This document shows positions 1 through 9,834 of a stretch of DNA of 64,000 nt, piece after piece. Location: contig CACFZK010000001.1 of NCBI GenBank assembly GCA_902570785.1, positions 62,001-126,000 of the forward strand. The letters are read 5' to 3'. A program made the translations under genes and the position numbers. How positions within the stretch are numbered: position 1 is the stretch's first letter; every line of letters begins with the position of its first letter. A model generated the notes under the pieces. That model was not told where the DNA came from. It saw only the letters and a list, made by a program, of their open reading frames with translations, and did not search any database. This DNA is from an uncultured Pelagibacteraceae bacterium (GTDB taxonomy: Bacteria > Pseudomonadota > Alphaproteobacteria > Pelagibacterales > Pelagibacteraceae).

Positions 1-464
1 TAAGCAGAAAAGTTGTCGCTTTATTAAAGAAAAAGCAAAAAAAAATAGCTATTGCAGAATCTTGTACTGGTGGCATGCTTTCAAGCGCTATCACATCAAT
101 AAGCGGATCTTCAAAAGTATTGTCTATGGGAATAGTTACTTACTCAAATAAATCAAAAAATCTACTTTTAAAAGTTCCTAAGCAAATAATTAAAAAACAC
201 GGTGCTGTCAGTAATCAATGCTGTTCGTATATGGTTAATAATTTATCAAAGATCGCTAAAACTAATATATCCATTTCAATAACAGGAATTGCCGGGCCAA
301 ATGGAGGAACCAAAGTAAAGCCTGTGGGATTAGTCTATATTGGGATCAAAAATAAAAATAAAGCTAAAATAATCAAATATTTATTTAAAAATAAGGGTCG
401 ATCTAATATTCAAAGATCTGCTGTTAAAAAGTCTCTAAATTTAATTTTAAGTGTTCTTAAATAA
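1..464 (+). CDS. cinA: CinA C-terminal domain protein (NMN amidohydrolase-type), 5' end outside window
   Basis: CinA/PncC-type domain, in characterised homologues a nicotinamide-nucleotide amidase that recycles NMN to nicotinate mononucleotide. The visible part (about 153 residues) carries the family signature IAESCTGG and, further on, SITGIAGPNGG followed by KPVGLVYIG. The reading frame is open to position 3 with no ATG, GTG or TTG before the internal Met at 75. That Met lies after the ESCTGG motif, so it cannot be the start and the true start lies before the window. The length suits a stand-alone C-terminal domain; a longer fused CinA cannot be ruled out because the left edge is missing. 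Its 3' end overlaps the convergent ratA-like gene by 18 bases. Confidence 0.9.
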   Translation, partial: SRKVVALLKKKQKKIAIAESCTGGMLSSAITSISGSSKVLSMGIVTYSNKSKNLLLKVPKQIIKKHGAVSNQCCSYMVNNLSKIAKTNISISITGIAGPNGGTKVKPVGLVYIGIKNKNKAKIIKYLFKNKGRSNIQRSAVKKSLNLILSVLK

Positions 465-896
465 ATTAATCGCTCTTTTTTCAAAAGCACTCGCGATTTC
501 ACCGAGTCCTTTATCAAAAGATTTTTTCATAATCATGTTATAAAACACGTTTTTGATTTCAAAATCTATTGAAAAGTCAACTTCGCTTTGATTGTTTATT
601 TCTCTAATTTGCCAAATATTCTTAAGATGTTTTAAAGGTCCGCCAATATTATTAACTAAAATTTTATCTTTTTGTTTGTAGTAAGTAACATGGCTTTTGT
701 ATGTCTGATTTAAAAACTTTTTGCCCACAGTTAAATCTGCTTCTATCTCTGTAATATCTTTCATATCATTAATTTTATGAACCTTGCCATTCAAACACCA
801 TGGAACAAACTCAGGATATTTTTCAATATCAAGTATCATTTTTATAAGATCTATTTTTTTACAAGGAATAATTTTTTTTATTGAAGCGTTTGGCAT
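447..896 (-). CDS. RatA/Coq10-like START-domain (polyketide cyclase family) protein
   Basis: A 149-residue small START-fold protein of the RatA/COQ10 family. Relatives bind a lipid such as a ubiquinone precursor, or act as toxin RatA on 50S subunits in E. coli; in alphaproteobacteria a lipid/ubiquinone role is usually assumed. The family pattern is visible at the N-terminus: [11 protein letters not shown] within the first 35 residues, then beta-rich sequence and a C-terminal amphipathic helix ([11 protein letters not shown]). Its start lies within the end of lipA (19-base overlap), so the two are probably cotranscribed. It follows lipA and precedes cinA in many alphaproteobacteria, which supports the assignment. 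The exact substrate is not deducible. Confidence 0.85.
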   Translation of the reverse strand: MPNASIKKIIPCKKIDLIKMILDIEKYPEFVPWCLNGKVHKINDMKDITEIEADLTVGKKFLNQTYKSHVTYYKQKDKILVNNIGGPLKHLKNIWQIREINNQSEVDFSIDFEIKNVFYNMIMKKSFDKGLGEIASAFEKRAINLFKNT

Positions 897-1819
897 TCGA
901 TTTGTTCATCTCTTACTTTTTTTAGTTTTTTAAAATCTTCGTCAGCATGATAAGAAGATCTGGTTAAAGGAGATGAAGCAACTAATAAAAATCCCTTTGA
1001 TAAAGCAATATTTTTTAACTCAACAAATTCGTGAGGCTTGTAATATCTTTGAAGAGGATAATGTTTGGGTGACGGCTGAAGATATTGACCAATTGTTAAA
1101 AAATCAACGTTTGCAGTTCTTAGATCGTCCATAACTTGTAAAATTTCGTTTTTACTTTCACCCAATCCAACCATTAAACCGGATTTAGTAAATACATCTG
1201 GTTTAATTTTTTTTGCTGACTCTAATAATTTTATAGATGCAAAATATCTAGAACCTGGTCTTACGTTCAAATAGAGACTTGGTACGGTCTCAATGTTGTG
1301 ATTAAAAACATCGGGCGACGCCTCTAAAACTTTCTCAAACGCATTCCCTTTTCTTAAAAAATCAGGAGTTAAAACTTCTATAGTTGTTTTCGGATTATTT
1401 TTTTTTGTTTCAAAAACTACTTCTTTAAAATGATTTGCTCCTCCATCTTGTAAATCATCTCTATCTACTGAAGTAATAACAACATGGTTAAGTTTCAATT
1501 CCTTTACCGCTTTTGAAATTTTTTGTGGTTCAAGAGGATCTAGTTTATTTGGTTTTCCAGTTTTAACATCACAAAAAGCACAGCCTCTTGTACAAGTATC
1601 GCCCATTATCATAAACGTAGCATGCTTTTTGCTCCAACATTCAGTTATATTTGGACAATTAGCCTCCTGACAAACTGTATTCAAACCACTTTGATATACA
1701 ATCTCTTTGGTTTTAAAAAAAATTTTTGAGTCTAAAATTTTAGACCTTATCCAACTAGGTTTTTTTTTAATTGGATTAAAAGGTTTGTTAATTTTTTCTG
1801 GATGTCTACTTTTAGTCAT
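878..1819 (-). CDS. lipA: Lipoyl synthase
   Basis: Radical-SAM enzyme inserting two sulfurs into protein-bound octanoyl chains, making the lipoyl cofactor of 2-oxoacid dehydrogenases and the glycine cleavage system. All six cluster cysteines are visible: C50, C55, C61 (CX4CX5C, auxiliary cluster) and C76, C80, C83 (CX3CX2C, radical-SAM cluster). The C-terminal RSSYHAD motif is also present, and 313 residues is normal. Octanoyltransferase lipB lies in the same window at 54475. The start overlaps the ftsB-like stop by 8 bases. In many alphaproteobacteria pdhA/pdhB/pdhC/lpd lie between these two genes; here they do not. Confidence 0.97.
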   Translation of the reverse strand: MTKSRHPEKINKPFNPIKKKPSWIRSKILDSKIFFKTKEIVYQSGLNTVCQEANCPNITECWSKKHATFMIMGDTCTRGCAFCDVKTGKPNKLDPLEPQKISKAVKELKLNHVVITSVDRDDLQDGGANHFKEVVFETKKNNPKTTIEVLTPDFLRKGNAFEKVLEASPDVFNHNIETVPSLYLNVRPGSRYFASIKLLESAKKIKPDVFTKSGLMVGLGESKNEILQVMDDLRTANVDFLTIGQYLQPSPKHYPLQRYYKPHEFVELKNIALSKGFLLVASSPLTRSSYHADEDFKKLKKVRDEQIECQTLQ

Positions 1820-2111
1820 TTATTTTAATAATAATTTCCTCTTTTTTTCCTAACATCAATTTATCTCTAATAAGAATATCAATAAAATCAAAATTAAGGT
1901 TTTCTGATAATAAAGAGTTTTTGTTCTCTAATACTTTAATTTCATTTGTTAACTTAATCTTTGTTTCTAACAAATGTTTTTCAAGTTTGTTTTTCTCAAA
2001 ATAACCCAACAAGCCTCTGTCACCAGATAGTAAGTTAAAAATTATATACAGAAACAAGAAGATATTTAAAAATAAAATTTTCCTTTTTTTTAAAACGTCT
2101 AAAAAGTTCAT
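1812..2111 (-). CDS. ftsB: FtsB/DivIC-like septum formation initiator
   Basis: A 99-residue bitopic membrane protein. There is a short cytoplasmic start, one transmembrane helix at about residues 11-29 ([17 protein letters not shown]), a Gly-rich turn (GDRGLLGYF) typical of the family, then a coiled coil (about 38-70) and a small C-terminal domain. FtsB bridges FtsL and FtsQ in the divisome. The position directly downstream of eno (2-base gap) is the standard alphaproteobacterial location. Sequence identity in this family is always low, so the call rests on topology, size and context. Confidence 0.8.
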   Translation of the reverse strand: MNFLDVLKKRKILFLNIFLFLYIIFNLLSGDRGLLGYFEKNKLEKHLLETKIKLTNEIKVLENKNSLLSENLNFDFIDILIRDKLMLGKKEEIIIKIND

Positions 2112-2113
2112 AT

Positions 2114-3310
2114 TTAGATTTTAGCCATTTTTATAGAATTTCCAAGTGCGTCCTCTATTCGTAAGAGCCTATTATACTTCGATACCCTCTCAGATCGAGC
2201 TAATGAGCCTGATTTAATTTGTGATGATTTTGTCGCAACACACAGATCAGCAATAAAAGTATCCTCTGAGTCGCCAGATCTATGTGAAATAATAGTTTTA
2301 AAATCATTTTTTTGAGCATGATCTATTACATCTAATGTTTCACTAACAGTTCCGATTTGATTTAATTTTACTAAAATAGCATTAGCAGATTTTTCATTAA
2401 TACCTCTGTTTAGTCTTTTTTTATTTGTAGCAAATAAATCATCTCCAACGATTTGAATATTAGTATTTTTAGTTAAATTATTCCAAGAGTCCCATTCATC
2501 CTCTGCGAAAGGGTCTTCTATGGATTTAATAGGATATTTATCAATTAAATTTAGATAATACTCTATATTTTTTGGTTGTTTTAATTCATTTGCTGCAACA
2601 TCTAGACAAATAGATACATCCTTATCTGGCCTAAACCCTGATTTTTCAATTGATTTAATTATTATTTCGATTGCTTCATCGTTGCTCTTAAAATTTGGCG
2701 CAAAACCTCCTTCGTCTCCAACATTAGTATTGTCTAGCATTTTTTTTAAATTTTGAATAACAAGAAAGCTTCGCCTAATCGCTTCGGAAAAAGAATTTGT
2801 GTTTTCTGGTCGTATCATAAATTCTTGTATGTCTAGATTATTATTTGCGTGTACACCTCCATTAATAATATTTAATAATGGCACAGGTAATAAATAATCT
2901 TTATTTTTAGATAAATATTTAAATAAAGGTGTTTTGTTTTCTATTGCTGCAAGTTTGCAGCATGCAATTGAAACTGATAAAATAGCATTAGCGCCTAGTT
3001 TTTTCTTTTGTTCAGTTCCATCTAGTTCAATCAAAATTTTATCTATTTTTGATTGATCATTTAAATCAATATCTTTTAAAGCTTTTGATATTAAGTTATT
3101 TACATTTGCTACTGCTGTAAAAACACTTTTGCCTAAATAGTCATTATTGTTTTTATCTCTTAACTCAAATGCTTCATGAGTACCTGTGGATGCTCCTGAA
3201 GGCACTATCGCAAAAGCTGATCCATTATCTGAGTATACCTCAGCCTCTAATGTTGGATTACCTCTGCTATCAAAAACCTGTCTACCTTTAATGTTTTTAA
3301 TTTTTACCAT
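2114..3310 (-). CDS. eno: Enolase (shortened form)
   Basis: Interconverts 2-phosphoglycerate and phosphoenolpyruvate. Recognisable motifs run from GRQVFDSRGNPT at the N-terminus through PSGASTGTHEA, QEFMI, GDEGGFAPN, SIEDPF and VGDDLF to LVKLNQIGTVSET (catalytic Lys) and SHRSGDSEDTFIADL. The metal ligands in LDVAA, IEDPF and GDDLF are present. At 398 residues it is about 25-30 shorter than typical bacterial enolases (about 425). The missing material falls in loops: before NTNVGDEGG and between LDVAANE and YPIKSIEDPF, where the usual insert is absent. The start overlaps the end of kdsA by 14 bases, indicating cotranscription. Confidence 0.96.
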   Translation of the reverse strand: MVKIKNIKGRQVFDSRGNPTLEAEVYSDNGSAFAIVPSGASTGTHEAFELRDKNNNDYLGKSVFTAVANVNNLISKALKDIDLNDQSKIDKILIELDGTEQKKKLGANAILSVSIACCKLAAIENKTPLFKYLSKNKDYLLPVPLLNIINGGVHANNNLDIQEFMIRPENTNSFSEAIRRSFLVIQNLKKMLDNTNVGDEGGFAPNFKSNDEAIEIIIKSIEKSGFRPDKDVSICLDVAANELKQPKNIEYYLNLIDKYPIKSIEDPFAEDEWDSWNNLTKNTNIQIVGDDLFATNKKRLNRGINEKSANAILVKLNQIGTVSETLDVIDHAQKNDFKTIISHRSGDSEDTFIADLCVATKSSQIKSGSLARSERVSKYNRLLRIEDALGNSIKMAKI

Positions 3311-4130
3311 TCTTAATTAAATTATCTATCATTACTAATTTTTTTAAAAGACTTGGCATATTTGATAAGGGAACCATGTTAGGTCCATCAGATGGAGCAT
3401 TATCTGGATCAGGATGAGTTTCGATAAATATAGCAGCCACTCCTACAGCAATAGCGGCACGTGAAAGGTGATCTACAAATTCTCTTTGCCCACCACTTTT
3501 ATCTCCCATCCCACCAGGTTGTTGTACAGAATGTGTGGCATCAAAAACAACTGGATAACCATTCTTTGACATAATAGGTAATGATCTCATATCTGATACT
3601 AAAGTATTATAACCAAAGCTAGCTCCTCGTTCGGTAACCAAAATATTTTTATTTCCAGAGTCTTCTATTTTTTTTGTTACGTTGACCATATCCCAAGGTG
3701 CTAGGAACTGGCCTTTCTTAACATTCACAACTTTTCCAGTTTTAGCTGCAGCAACAAGTAAATCTGTTTGTCTGCACAAAAAAGCCGGTATTTGTAAAAC
3801 ATCAACGTGTTTAGAAACTATTTCACATTGTTCTACGGTATGAACATCTGTTAATAAAGGAACAGAAATCTTTTTTCTAATTTTATCAAAAATAGTTAAA
3901 GATTTTTCAAGACCCACTCCTCTTTTGGCCTTAAGGCTGGTTCTATTAGCTTTATCAAATGAAGTTTTATAAACAAATCCTATTCCAAGGTCATCAGTAA
4001 TTTTTTTTAATTCCGTGGCAACTTCAATGGCATGTTGCTCACTTTCTAACTGGCAGGGCCCTGCAATTAAAGTGAATGGATTATTATTGGAAATTGATAA
4101 ATTGCCACATTTAACTACTTTGTTTGCCAT
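3297..4130 (-). CDS. kdsA: 3-deoxy-8-phosphooctulonate synthase (KDO-8-P synthase)
   Basis: Condenses phosphoenolpyruvate with arabinose 5-phosphate to KDO 8-phosphate, the committed step to the inner-core sugar of lipopolysaccharide. Landmarks: IAGPCQLES near the N-terminus, YKTSFDKANRTS, LLTDVHT, QIPAFLCRQTDLL, KKGQFLAPWD, TERGASFGYN and FDATHSVQQPGG. At 277 residues the length is standard. ATG overlaps the pyrG stop by one base (TAATG type), implying coupling. With the lpx genes of this window it indicates a full LPS-bearing outer membrane. Confidence 0.97.
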   Translation of the reverse strand: MANKVVKCGNLSISNNNPFTLIAGPCQLESEQHAIEVATELKKITDDLGIGFVYKTSFDKANRTSLKAKRGVGLEKSLTIFDKIRKKISVPLLTDVHTVEQCEIVSKHVDVLQIPAFLCRQTDLLVAAAKTGKVVNVKKGQFLAPWDMVNVTKKIEDSGNKNILVTERGASFGYNTLVSDMRSLPIMSKNGYPVVFDATHSVQQPGGMGDKSGGQREFVDHLSRAAIAVGVAAIFIETHPDPDNAPSDGPNMVPLSNMPSLLKKLVMIDNLIKNGKN

Positions 4131-5755
4131 TAATTTTTACCTCCATTTGAACTTGCGGCTTTAATGAAAGATGAAAACAATGGATGAGGAGTAAAAGGTC
4201 TAGATTTAAACTCGGGATGAAATTGGACACCCACAAACCATGGATGATCTTTTAATTCAATAATCTCAGGAAGTGTTCCGTCTGGAGATAATGCTGAAAA
4301 AACCAAACCTTTCTTTTCAAAATCATTTTTGTATTTGATGTTAACCTCATATCTATGTCTGTGCCTTTCTTTTATTTTCTTTTCAGAGTAAATTTTAGAT
4401 ATAAGAGAATTATTTTTTAATATAGCATCATATAAACCTAGCCTCATTGTTCCGCCTAAATTAGTTTTAGTCCCTTTTATTTTTTTGTTTCCTTTTTGCC
4501 ATTCTTCAATCAACCCAACAACTGGAGTACAATTATTTCCAAACTCACTTGTAGAAGCATTCTTAATATTCAATAAATTTCTAGCCGCTTCAATAACAGC
4601 CATTTGCATACCAAAACATATCCCAAAGAATGGTATATTATTCAATCTTGCGTATTTTATGGCAGCAATTTTGCCTTCCGTGCCTCTTTTTCCAAATCCA
4701 CCAGGAATAAGAATACCTGTAACATCTTTTAGATAAGATTTAATTTTTTCAGGTTTCAAACTCTCTGAATCAATTCTTTTTAACTTAACTTTAACATTAT
4801 TTGATATACCGCCGTGTATTAAGGCTTCATCTAAAGATTTGTAGGCATCTTTAAGATCAACATATTTTCCTATAATTCCAATATTTACATCCTTATTAGG
4901 GTTTAGAACTCTAGATGTAATATTTTTCCATTTGCTAAGGTTGGGTGATTTTTTAGTTTTAATATTAAAATAAGAAAGAACTCTTGCATCAAGTTTTTCT
5001 TTATGAAAACTAATAGGTGCTTCATAAATAGTTTTAACATCGACTGTTTCAATAACATTGTCTATTGGCACATTACAAAATAAAGATATTTTCATTCTTT
5101 CAGACTTTGGGATCTCTCTTTCAGACCTACAAATTATAATATCTGGCTGAATCCCTAAACTTCTCAATTCTTTAACAGAATGTTGTGTTGGTTTAGTTTT
5201 TAATTCTCCCGAAGCTTTTAAATATGGAACTAAGGTGAGATGAATGAATAAACTATTTTTTTTACCTACATCATTTGAAAATTGTCTAATTGCTTCTAAA
5301 AAAGGCAAACTTTCAATATCTCCGACTGTTCCGCCTATTTCACAAATAACAAAATCTTCATTTTTTATGTCTTGAGAAATAAATTTCTTAATTTTATCTG
5401 TTACATGTGGAACAACTTGAACTGTACCTCCTAAATAATCTCCTCTTCTTTCTTTTTGAATAATATCGCTATAAATTCCCCCGGTAGTTATGTTGTCTGA
5501 TTGTGTAGCAGATATTCCTGTAAATCTTTCGTAGTGGCCAATGTCTAAGTCCGTTTCAGCTCCATCGTCAGTAACAAAAACTTCACCATGTTGAAATGGG
5601 TTCATTGTTCCAGGGTCAACGTTTAAATAAGGATCTAGTTTTCTAACTCTTACTTTAAAACCTCTTAATTGAAGCAATGAAGCTAGGGATGCTGATGAGA
5701 GACCTTTTCCTAATGAAGAAACCACGCCGCCAGTTACAAATACGTATCGCGCCAT
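4130..5755 (-). CDS. pyrG: CTP synthase
   Basis: Amidates UTP to CTP using glutamine and ATP. It has the N-terminal synthetase domain ([15 protein letters not shown]-loop start; [31 protein letters not shown]) and the C-terminal class I glutamine amidotransferase domain with the nucleophile in [11 protein letters not shown] and the His-Glu pair in VQFHPEF. The 541-residue length is typical. It heads the run kdsA-eno-ftsB-lipA, an order conserved in alphaproteobacteria. Confidence 0.98.
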   Translation of the reverse strand: MARYVFVTGGVVSSLGKGLSSASLASLLQLRGFKVRVRKLDPYLNVDPGTMNPFQHGEVFVTDDGAETDLDIGHYERFTGISATQSDNITTGGIYSDIIQKERRGDYLGGTVQVVPHVTDKIKKFISQDIKNEDFVICEIGGTVGDIESLPFLEAIRQFSNDVGKKNSLFIHLTLVPYLKASGELKTKPTQHSVKELRSLGIQPDIIICRSEREIPKSERMKISLFCNVPIDNVIETVDVKTIYEAPISFHKEKLDARVLSYFNIKTKKSPNLSKWKNITSRVLNPNKDVNIGIIGKYVDLKDAYKSLDEALIHGGISNNVKVKLKRIDSESLKPEKIKSYLKDVTGILIPGGFGKRGTEGKIAAIKYARLNNIPFFGICFGMQMAVIEAARNLLNIKNASTSEFGNNCTPVVGLIEEWQKGNKKIKGTKTNLGGTMRLGLYDAILKNNSLISKIYSEKKIKERHRHRYEVNIKYKNDFEKKGLVFSALSPDGTLPEIIELKDHPWFVGVQFHPEFKSRPFTPHPLFSSFIKAASSNGGKN

Positions 5756-5794
5756 GGAAGAATAATATAACTGGTTTTAGAAAAAAAACAAAGT

Positions 5795-6100
5795 TTATTT
5801 TGTGGACTCAGGAATTTTGGGCGTTTCTAAATCTTTTTCTTCTTCAATTTTCTCTAAAACTGATTGTGTTTCCTCTAAATCTCCCCTCGATAAGACAACT
5901 AGGGAAATACTTGAAATAATAAATAAAGTTGCAATAACGGCAGTTGTTTTGGTTAAAAAATTACCAACAGACCTTGTGGAGGCAAAATTGTCTTGTGACA
6001 AACCTAGTCCTAAAGCACCACCTTCTGACCTTTGTATTAAAACAATTATAATTAATATAATCGCTAGAACAATGTTTGCTACAATTAGAATAGTTTCCAT
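5795..6100 (-). CDS. secG: Preprotein translocase subunit SecG
   Basis: Small accessory subunit of the SecYEG channel. The 101 residues contain a first transmembrane segment at about 3-22, the family signature IQRSEGGALGLG just after it, and a second hydrophobic helix at about 50-70. The acidic C-terminal tail (EETQSVLEKIEEEKDLE) is poorly conserved, as usual. It sits between tpiA (5 bases away) and pyrG, the common tpiA-secG-pyrG order. SecY is encoded at 58933-60219. Confidence 0.93.
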   Translation of the reverse strand: METILIVANIVLAIILIIIVLIQRSEGGALGLGLSQDNFASTRSVGNFLTKTTAVIATLFIISSISLVVLSRGDLEETQSVLEKIEEEKDLETPKIPESTK

Positions 6101-6105
6101 AAACG

Positions 6106-6864
6106 TTATTTATAGAAATTTTTTATTATATCAATAAAATTTTTTGGAGATTTAGAGGCTCCTCCAATTAAAAAACCATCTATTACACTAATGTTTTTAA
6201 ATAAATATATGCTATTACTATCAACTGATCCACCATATAGCACAGGGGGAATACGTTTTTTAAAAATTTTAGACAAATTGCTTTTTATATAATTTATCGA
6301 ATGAGCTAATTCAGCACTTGTAGGTAATTTACCAGTACCAATTGACCAGACAGGTTCGTACGCAATAATTATATTTTTCTCATTTAATTTTTTGTTTAAA
6401 ACATTATGTAGTTGTTTTTTTAGAACATTAAGAGTTCTGTTTTTTCTCTTTTCTAATTTATTTTCACCTATACAAAAAATAACAACAAAATTATTTTTTA
6501 AAGCTAACTCAACTTTCTGTTTAATTATTGAATCAGTGTCGCCAGACGCTCTATTCTCTGAGTGTCCCAGAATAATATATTTGACCCCAAGTTTACTAAT
6601 CATATATGGGCTTATGTGTCCTGTATGTGCTCCAAAATTATCTTTGTAATGACAATTTTGTGCTGAGATACTTATTTTTTTATATTTAAATTTTTGAGAG
6701 AAATCCTGTAATAAAGTGTGAGGCGGTGCGATTATAATTTTATATTTCTTGTTGTTTTTTTTATCTTTTCTGAAATGACTTTCAAACTTTTCAATAATAC
6801 TATAAGAGCTTGGAACTCCAAACATTTTCCAATTTCCAACGAAATATCTTATAGAATTTGCCAT
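6106..6864 (-). CDS. tpiA: Triose-phosphate isomerase
   Basis: Interconverts dihydroxyacetone phosphate and glyceraldehyde 3-phosphate. Visible active-site elements: the N-terminal GNWKM (Asn-Lys), catalytic His in IILGHSENR (the usual GHSERR carries Asn here in place of the first Arg), catalytic Glu in IAYEPVWSIGTGK, and phosphate-binding LYGGSV and DGFLIGGAS. Its 252 residues are normal. It is the first gene of the minus-strand unit, divergent from the ppiD-like gene across 61 bases. Confidence 0.96.
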   Translation of the reverse strand: MANSIRYFVGNWKMFGVPSSYSIIEKFESHFRKDKKNNKKYKIIIAPPHTLLQDFSQKFKYKKISISAQNCHYKDNFGAHTGHISPYMISKLGVKYIILGHSENRASGDTDSIIKQKVELALKNNFVVIFCIGENKLEKRKNRTLNVLKKQLHNVLNKKLNEKNIIIAYEPVWSIGTGKLPTSAELAHSINYIKSNLSKIFKKRIPPVLYGGSVDSNSIYLFKNISVIDGFLIGGASKSPKNFIDIIKNFYK

Positions 6865-6887
6865 ATTTAAGACTTTCTTTATAGATT

Positions 6888-6893
6888 TATAAT
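6888..6893 (+). promoter_or_regulatory. Possible -10 box for the ppiD-trp unit
   Basis: A perfect TATAAT lies in the divergent tpiA/ppiD gap, 32 bases before the ppiD ATG. No good -35 hexamer is placed at the right distance, and the region is almost pure A/T, so a chance match is likely. Listed because it is the only candidate for the long plus-strand unit that follows. Confidence 0.25.
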
Positions 6894-6925
6894 ATTAATT
6901 AATTTAAATTTCATAAATTAAAATT

Positions 6926-8377
6926 ATGCTTGGATCAATAAGAAAATTCTCAAAAACATTTATGGCTAAAATTTTTATAGCCATTATTGCCCTACCATTC
7001 ATTCTTTGGGGTATGGGTGATATTTTTAGATCGGGCAAACAAAATGTTTTAGCAGAAATTAATGATGAAACAATTAGCTCAAAAGAATTTATAAATTATA
7101 TTCAAAAAATCGAGCTTTCTAAAGAACAGGTTGAAAATTTTGGTAAATCCCAAATTCTAGAAAATATATTAAGTAATTATTTAAGTGAAAAAATTATTGA
7201 AATTGAAAGTAGGAAGAAAGGAATTAAATTAACAGATAATGGTCTTAAAAATATAATAATTTCTGATAAAAGTTTTCAAAGAGATGATAAATTTTTAAGA
7301 GTCGAATATGAGAAGTTTTTATTAAAAAACGGTTATTCAGCACCTACGTATGAGAAATATATTAAAGGCCTTGAAATTAAAGCACAGCTTTTAAATTTTT
7401 ACAGTGGAGGGATTAAACTACCTGATTTTATAATTGAAGATTTTTTTTATAAAGACAACCACTCAAAAAAAATTAGTTATTTGAATCTAAGCAATATCTA
7501 TTCCAAAAAGATAATTTCAGAAAAGGAAATTAAAAAGTTCTATAATGAAAATAAAGACTTATTTAAAGAAAAATTTATTTCTTTTAAATATATGAAATTA
7601 ACACCGGAAATCTTAACAAAAAATAAAAACTACAGTGAAATATTTTATCAAAAAATAGATCAGCTCGAAAATCAGATATTAGATGGAAAAACTTTTGATG
7701 AAATAACTCTTGAAAATAAAAAAAACGTACAAAATATTGAAATGGTAAATATCAGAAAAATAAAGACAGATGGAAACTCGATCCAAGATTTAAATGATGA
7801 CTTATTCAATAAGATTTTTACAATATCTGAAAAAAACACGCCGCAATTTATTAATTTAAAAAATAATTTTTATATTGTTGAGGTTACTAATCAAAAAAAT
7901 ATGCTTTTAACATTAGAAGATAAAAACCTAAAAGACACTATAAAAGCACAAATTGATATTATGCACAAAATTACTGAAAATAAAAAAATTATAGACTCAA
8001 TTAAAAACAAAAAATTTACAAAATTAAACATGACTAATATGGCGACTGAAAATAATCTTGATATAAAGATTGATAGTATTAATGGTATTAATGATGACAA
8101 AATCTTAAGCAAAGATATGGTTCAAAAGATTTATAATCACTCTGAAAATGAGATATTTTTAATTACAGACAATATTTTTAAAAAAAATTATTTAGTTAAT
8201 ATAGAAAAAGATATTAAACCAAATAAAATTGGTAATAAAGATATTAAGAAATATATAAACAAAGCAAACTCAGATTATGTGTCGGGTGTTTATAAATCCT
8301 ATGATCAGTTTATTAATACTAAGTATAAAATTGATATTAATGAAAAAGTTTTAGAAAGGTTAAAAAACTCCTTTTAA
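6926..8377 (+). CDS. PpiD/SurA-like membrane-anchored periplasmic chaperone
   Basis: A 483-residue protein with one N-terminal membrane anchor (about residues 14-31, MAKIFIAIIALPFILWGMG) followed by a SurA N-terminal-like helical chaperone region with the typical phrase AEINDETISSKEFINYIQ. A PpiC-like middle region can be suspected (about 215-310), but the parvulin hallmarks are not clear, so it may be a chaperone without isomerase activity. PpiD is usually about 600 residues; this form is shorter. It is followed immediately by trpE (TAATG overlap). A peptidyl-prolyl isomerase gene just before trpE is common in alphaproteobacteria. Confidence 0.8.
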   Translation: MLGSIRKFSKTFMAKIFIAIIALPFILWGMGDIFRSGKQNVLAEINDETISSKEFINYIQKIELSKEQVENFGKSQILENILSNYLSEKIIEIESRKKGIKLTDNGLKNIIISDKSFQRDDKFLRVEYEKFLLKNGYSAPTYEKYIKGLEIKAQLLNFYSGGIKLPDFIIEDFFYKDNHSKKISYLNLSNIYSKKIISEKEIKKFYNENKDLFKEKFISFKYMKLTPEILTKNKNYSEIFYQKIDQLENQILDGKTFDEITLENKKNVQNIEMVNIRKIKTDGNSIQDLNDDLFNKIFTISEKNTPQFINLKNNFYIVEVTNQKNMLLTLEDKNLKDTIKAQIDIMHKITENKKIIDSIKNKKFTKLNMTNMATENNLDIKIDSINGINDDKILSKDMVQKIYNHSENEIFLITDNIFKKNYLVNIEKDIKPNKIGNKDIKKYINKANSDYVSGVYKSYDQFINTKYKIDINEKVLERLKNSF

Positions 8378-9834
8378 TGAAGCTAAGTACAAGTTTAAAT
8401 AATTTTAAAAAAATTCATAAAAAAAGAAATAACCAAACAATTTACTTCTCAGAAAATTGTAAGGATTATAAATTTATAGAAAATTTGTATAAATTTATAT
8501 TAGTGCAAAAAAACAGCTTTATATTTGAGTCTGTTGAAAAGGGAAAAATTAGAGGCAGATATACAATAATAGGTTTTAATCCTGATAAAATTTTTAATAT
8601 AGGTAAGAACAAAGTCATAATAGACAATTTTAATAAAAAAAAAATTATAAAAACTAATACACTTAATTATTTGAATGACTTAATCAAAAATTTTAGAGTA
8701 AAATCTTCGCCGCAATTACCTGGAATGTCATCAATGTTAGTAGGCTATTTCTCTTATGATGTTATTAGGTTAATTGAAAAAATTCCCGATAGTTGTAAAA
8801 AAGATATCAACATTCCTGATATCAGATTAATGAGGCCAAAAAATTTAATAATTTATGATAATTTGAAAAAAAAAATTTTTTATATTCAAAATATATTCAA
8901 GGATGAAATTATTAAAAATTATGAATTTAAATACACTTCGATATATCAAACCTTTAAGGAGTTAAAGAATTTTGGTAAAATAAAACTTCCTGAACATTTT
9001 CATAAGAATCGAAAACCTGTTATTATTAAATCTAATATATCAAAAAAAAAATTTAAAAGTAATGTTACAAAAGCAAAAAAGTATATAAATAAAGGTGACA
9101 TCTTTCAGGTTGTTTTAAGTCAAAGATTTGAGTCCAAAATAGAAAAGCCTCCTTTGGAAATTTATAACTCCTTGAGACTTCTGAACCCATCGCCTTTTAT
9201 GTTTTATTTTAATTATGATGATTTTCAAATTTTAGGTAGTAGTCCTGAAATTCTTGTGCGTTTATTAGACGGTCAAGTTACAATAAGACCAATTGCAGGT
9301 ACAAGACCGAGAGGAAAAAACAAGAATGATGACAAAAAGTTAGTTAGTGAATTATTAAATGATCCTAAAGAACTTGCAGAACACTTAATGCTTTTAGATT
9401 TAGGTAGAAATGACGTGGGGAAAGTATCAAAAGTGGATAGTGTCAAAGTTTCAGAGAAATTTAAAGTTGAGAAATATTCACATGTTATGCATATTGTTTC
9501 AAACGTAATTGGAAAACAAAAAAAAAATTTATCAATTTTTAATACTTTTCTATCCGGCTTTCCTGCTGGAACTGTTAGTGGGGCACCAAAAATAAGGGCG
9601 ATGGAAATTATTGATGAATTAGAGAGTTCAAAAAGAAAATTATATGCTGGGGGAATTGGATATTTTACTTCAAAACAGAATTTTGATACCTGTATTGCCT
9701 TAAGAACTGCCCTGATTAAAGACAAAAAAATTTATGTACAATCAGGCGCAGGTATAGTTGCTGATAGCGATCCTAATAATGAATATAATGAAACTGTTAA
9801 TAAAGCTAAAGCTTTATTGAAAGCTATTAATTAA
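8377..9834 (+). CDS. trpE: Anthranilate synthase component I
   Basis: Converts chorismate to anthranilate with ammonia supplied by TrpG. The chorismate-binding C-terminal domain is clear: GDIFQVVLSQRF, RPIAGTRPRG, AEHLMLLDLGRND, GTVSGAPKIRAMEIIDELE and QSGAGIVADSDP. The N-terminal domain contains the GRYTIIGF motif. Length 485 is normal. Its ATG shares a base with the ppiD-like stop (TAATG), and trpG starts directly after its stop, so translation of the trp genes is probably coupled. No leader peptide or attenuator precedes it. Confidence 0.97.
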   Translation: MKLSTSLNNFKKIHKKRNNQTIYFSENCKDYKFIENLYKFILVQKNSFIFESVEKGKIRGRYTIIGFNPDKIFNIGKNKVIIDNFNKKKIIKTNTLNYLNDLIKNFRVKSSPQLPGMSSMLVGYFSYDVIRLIEKIPDSCKKDINIPDIRLMRPKNLIIYDNLKKKIFYIQNIFKDEIIKNYEFKYTSIYQTFKELKNFGKIKLPEHFHKNRKPVIIKSNISKKKFKSNVTKAKKYINKGDIFQVVLSQRFESKIEKPPLEIYNSLRLLNPSPFMFYFNYDDFQILGSSPEILVRLLDGQVTIRPIAGTRPRGKNKNDDKKLVSELLNDPKELAEHLMLLDLGRNDVGKVSKVDSVKVSEKFKVEKYSHVMHIVSNVIGKQKKNLSIFNTFLSGFPAGTVSGAPKIRAMEIIDELESSKRKLYAGGIGYFTSKQNFDTCIALRTALIKDKKIYVQSGAGIVADSDPNNEYNETVNKAKALLKAIN

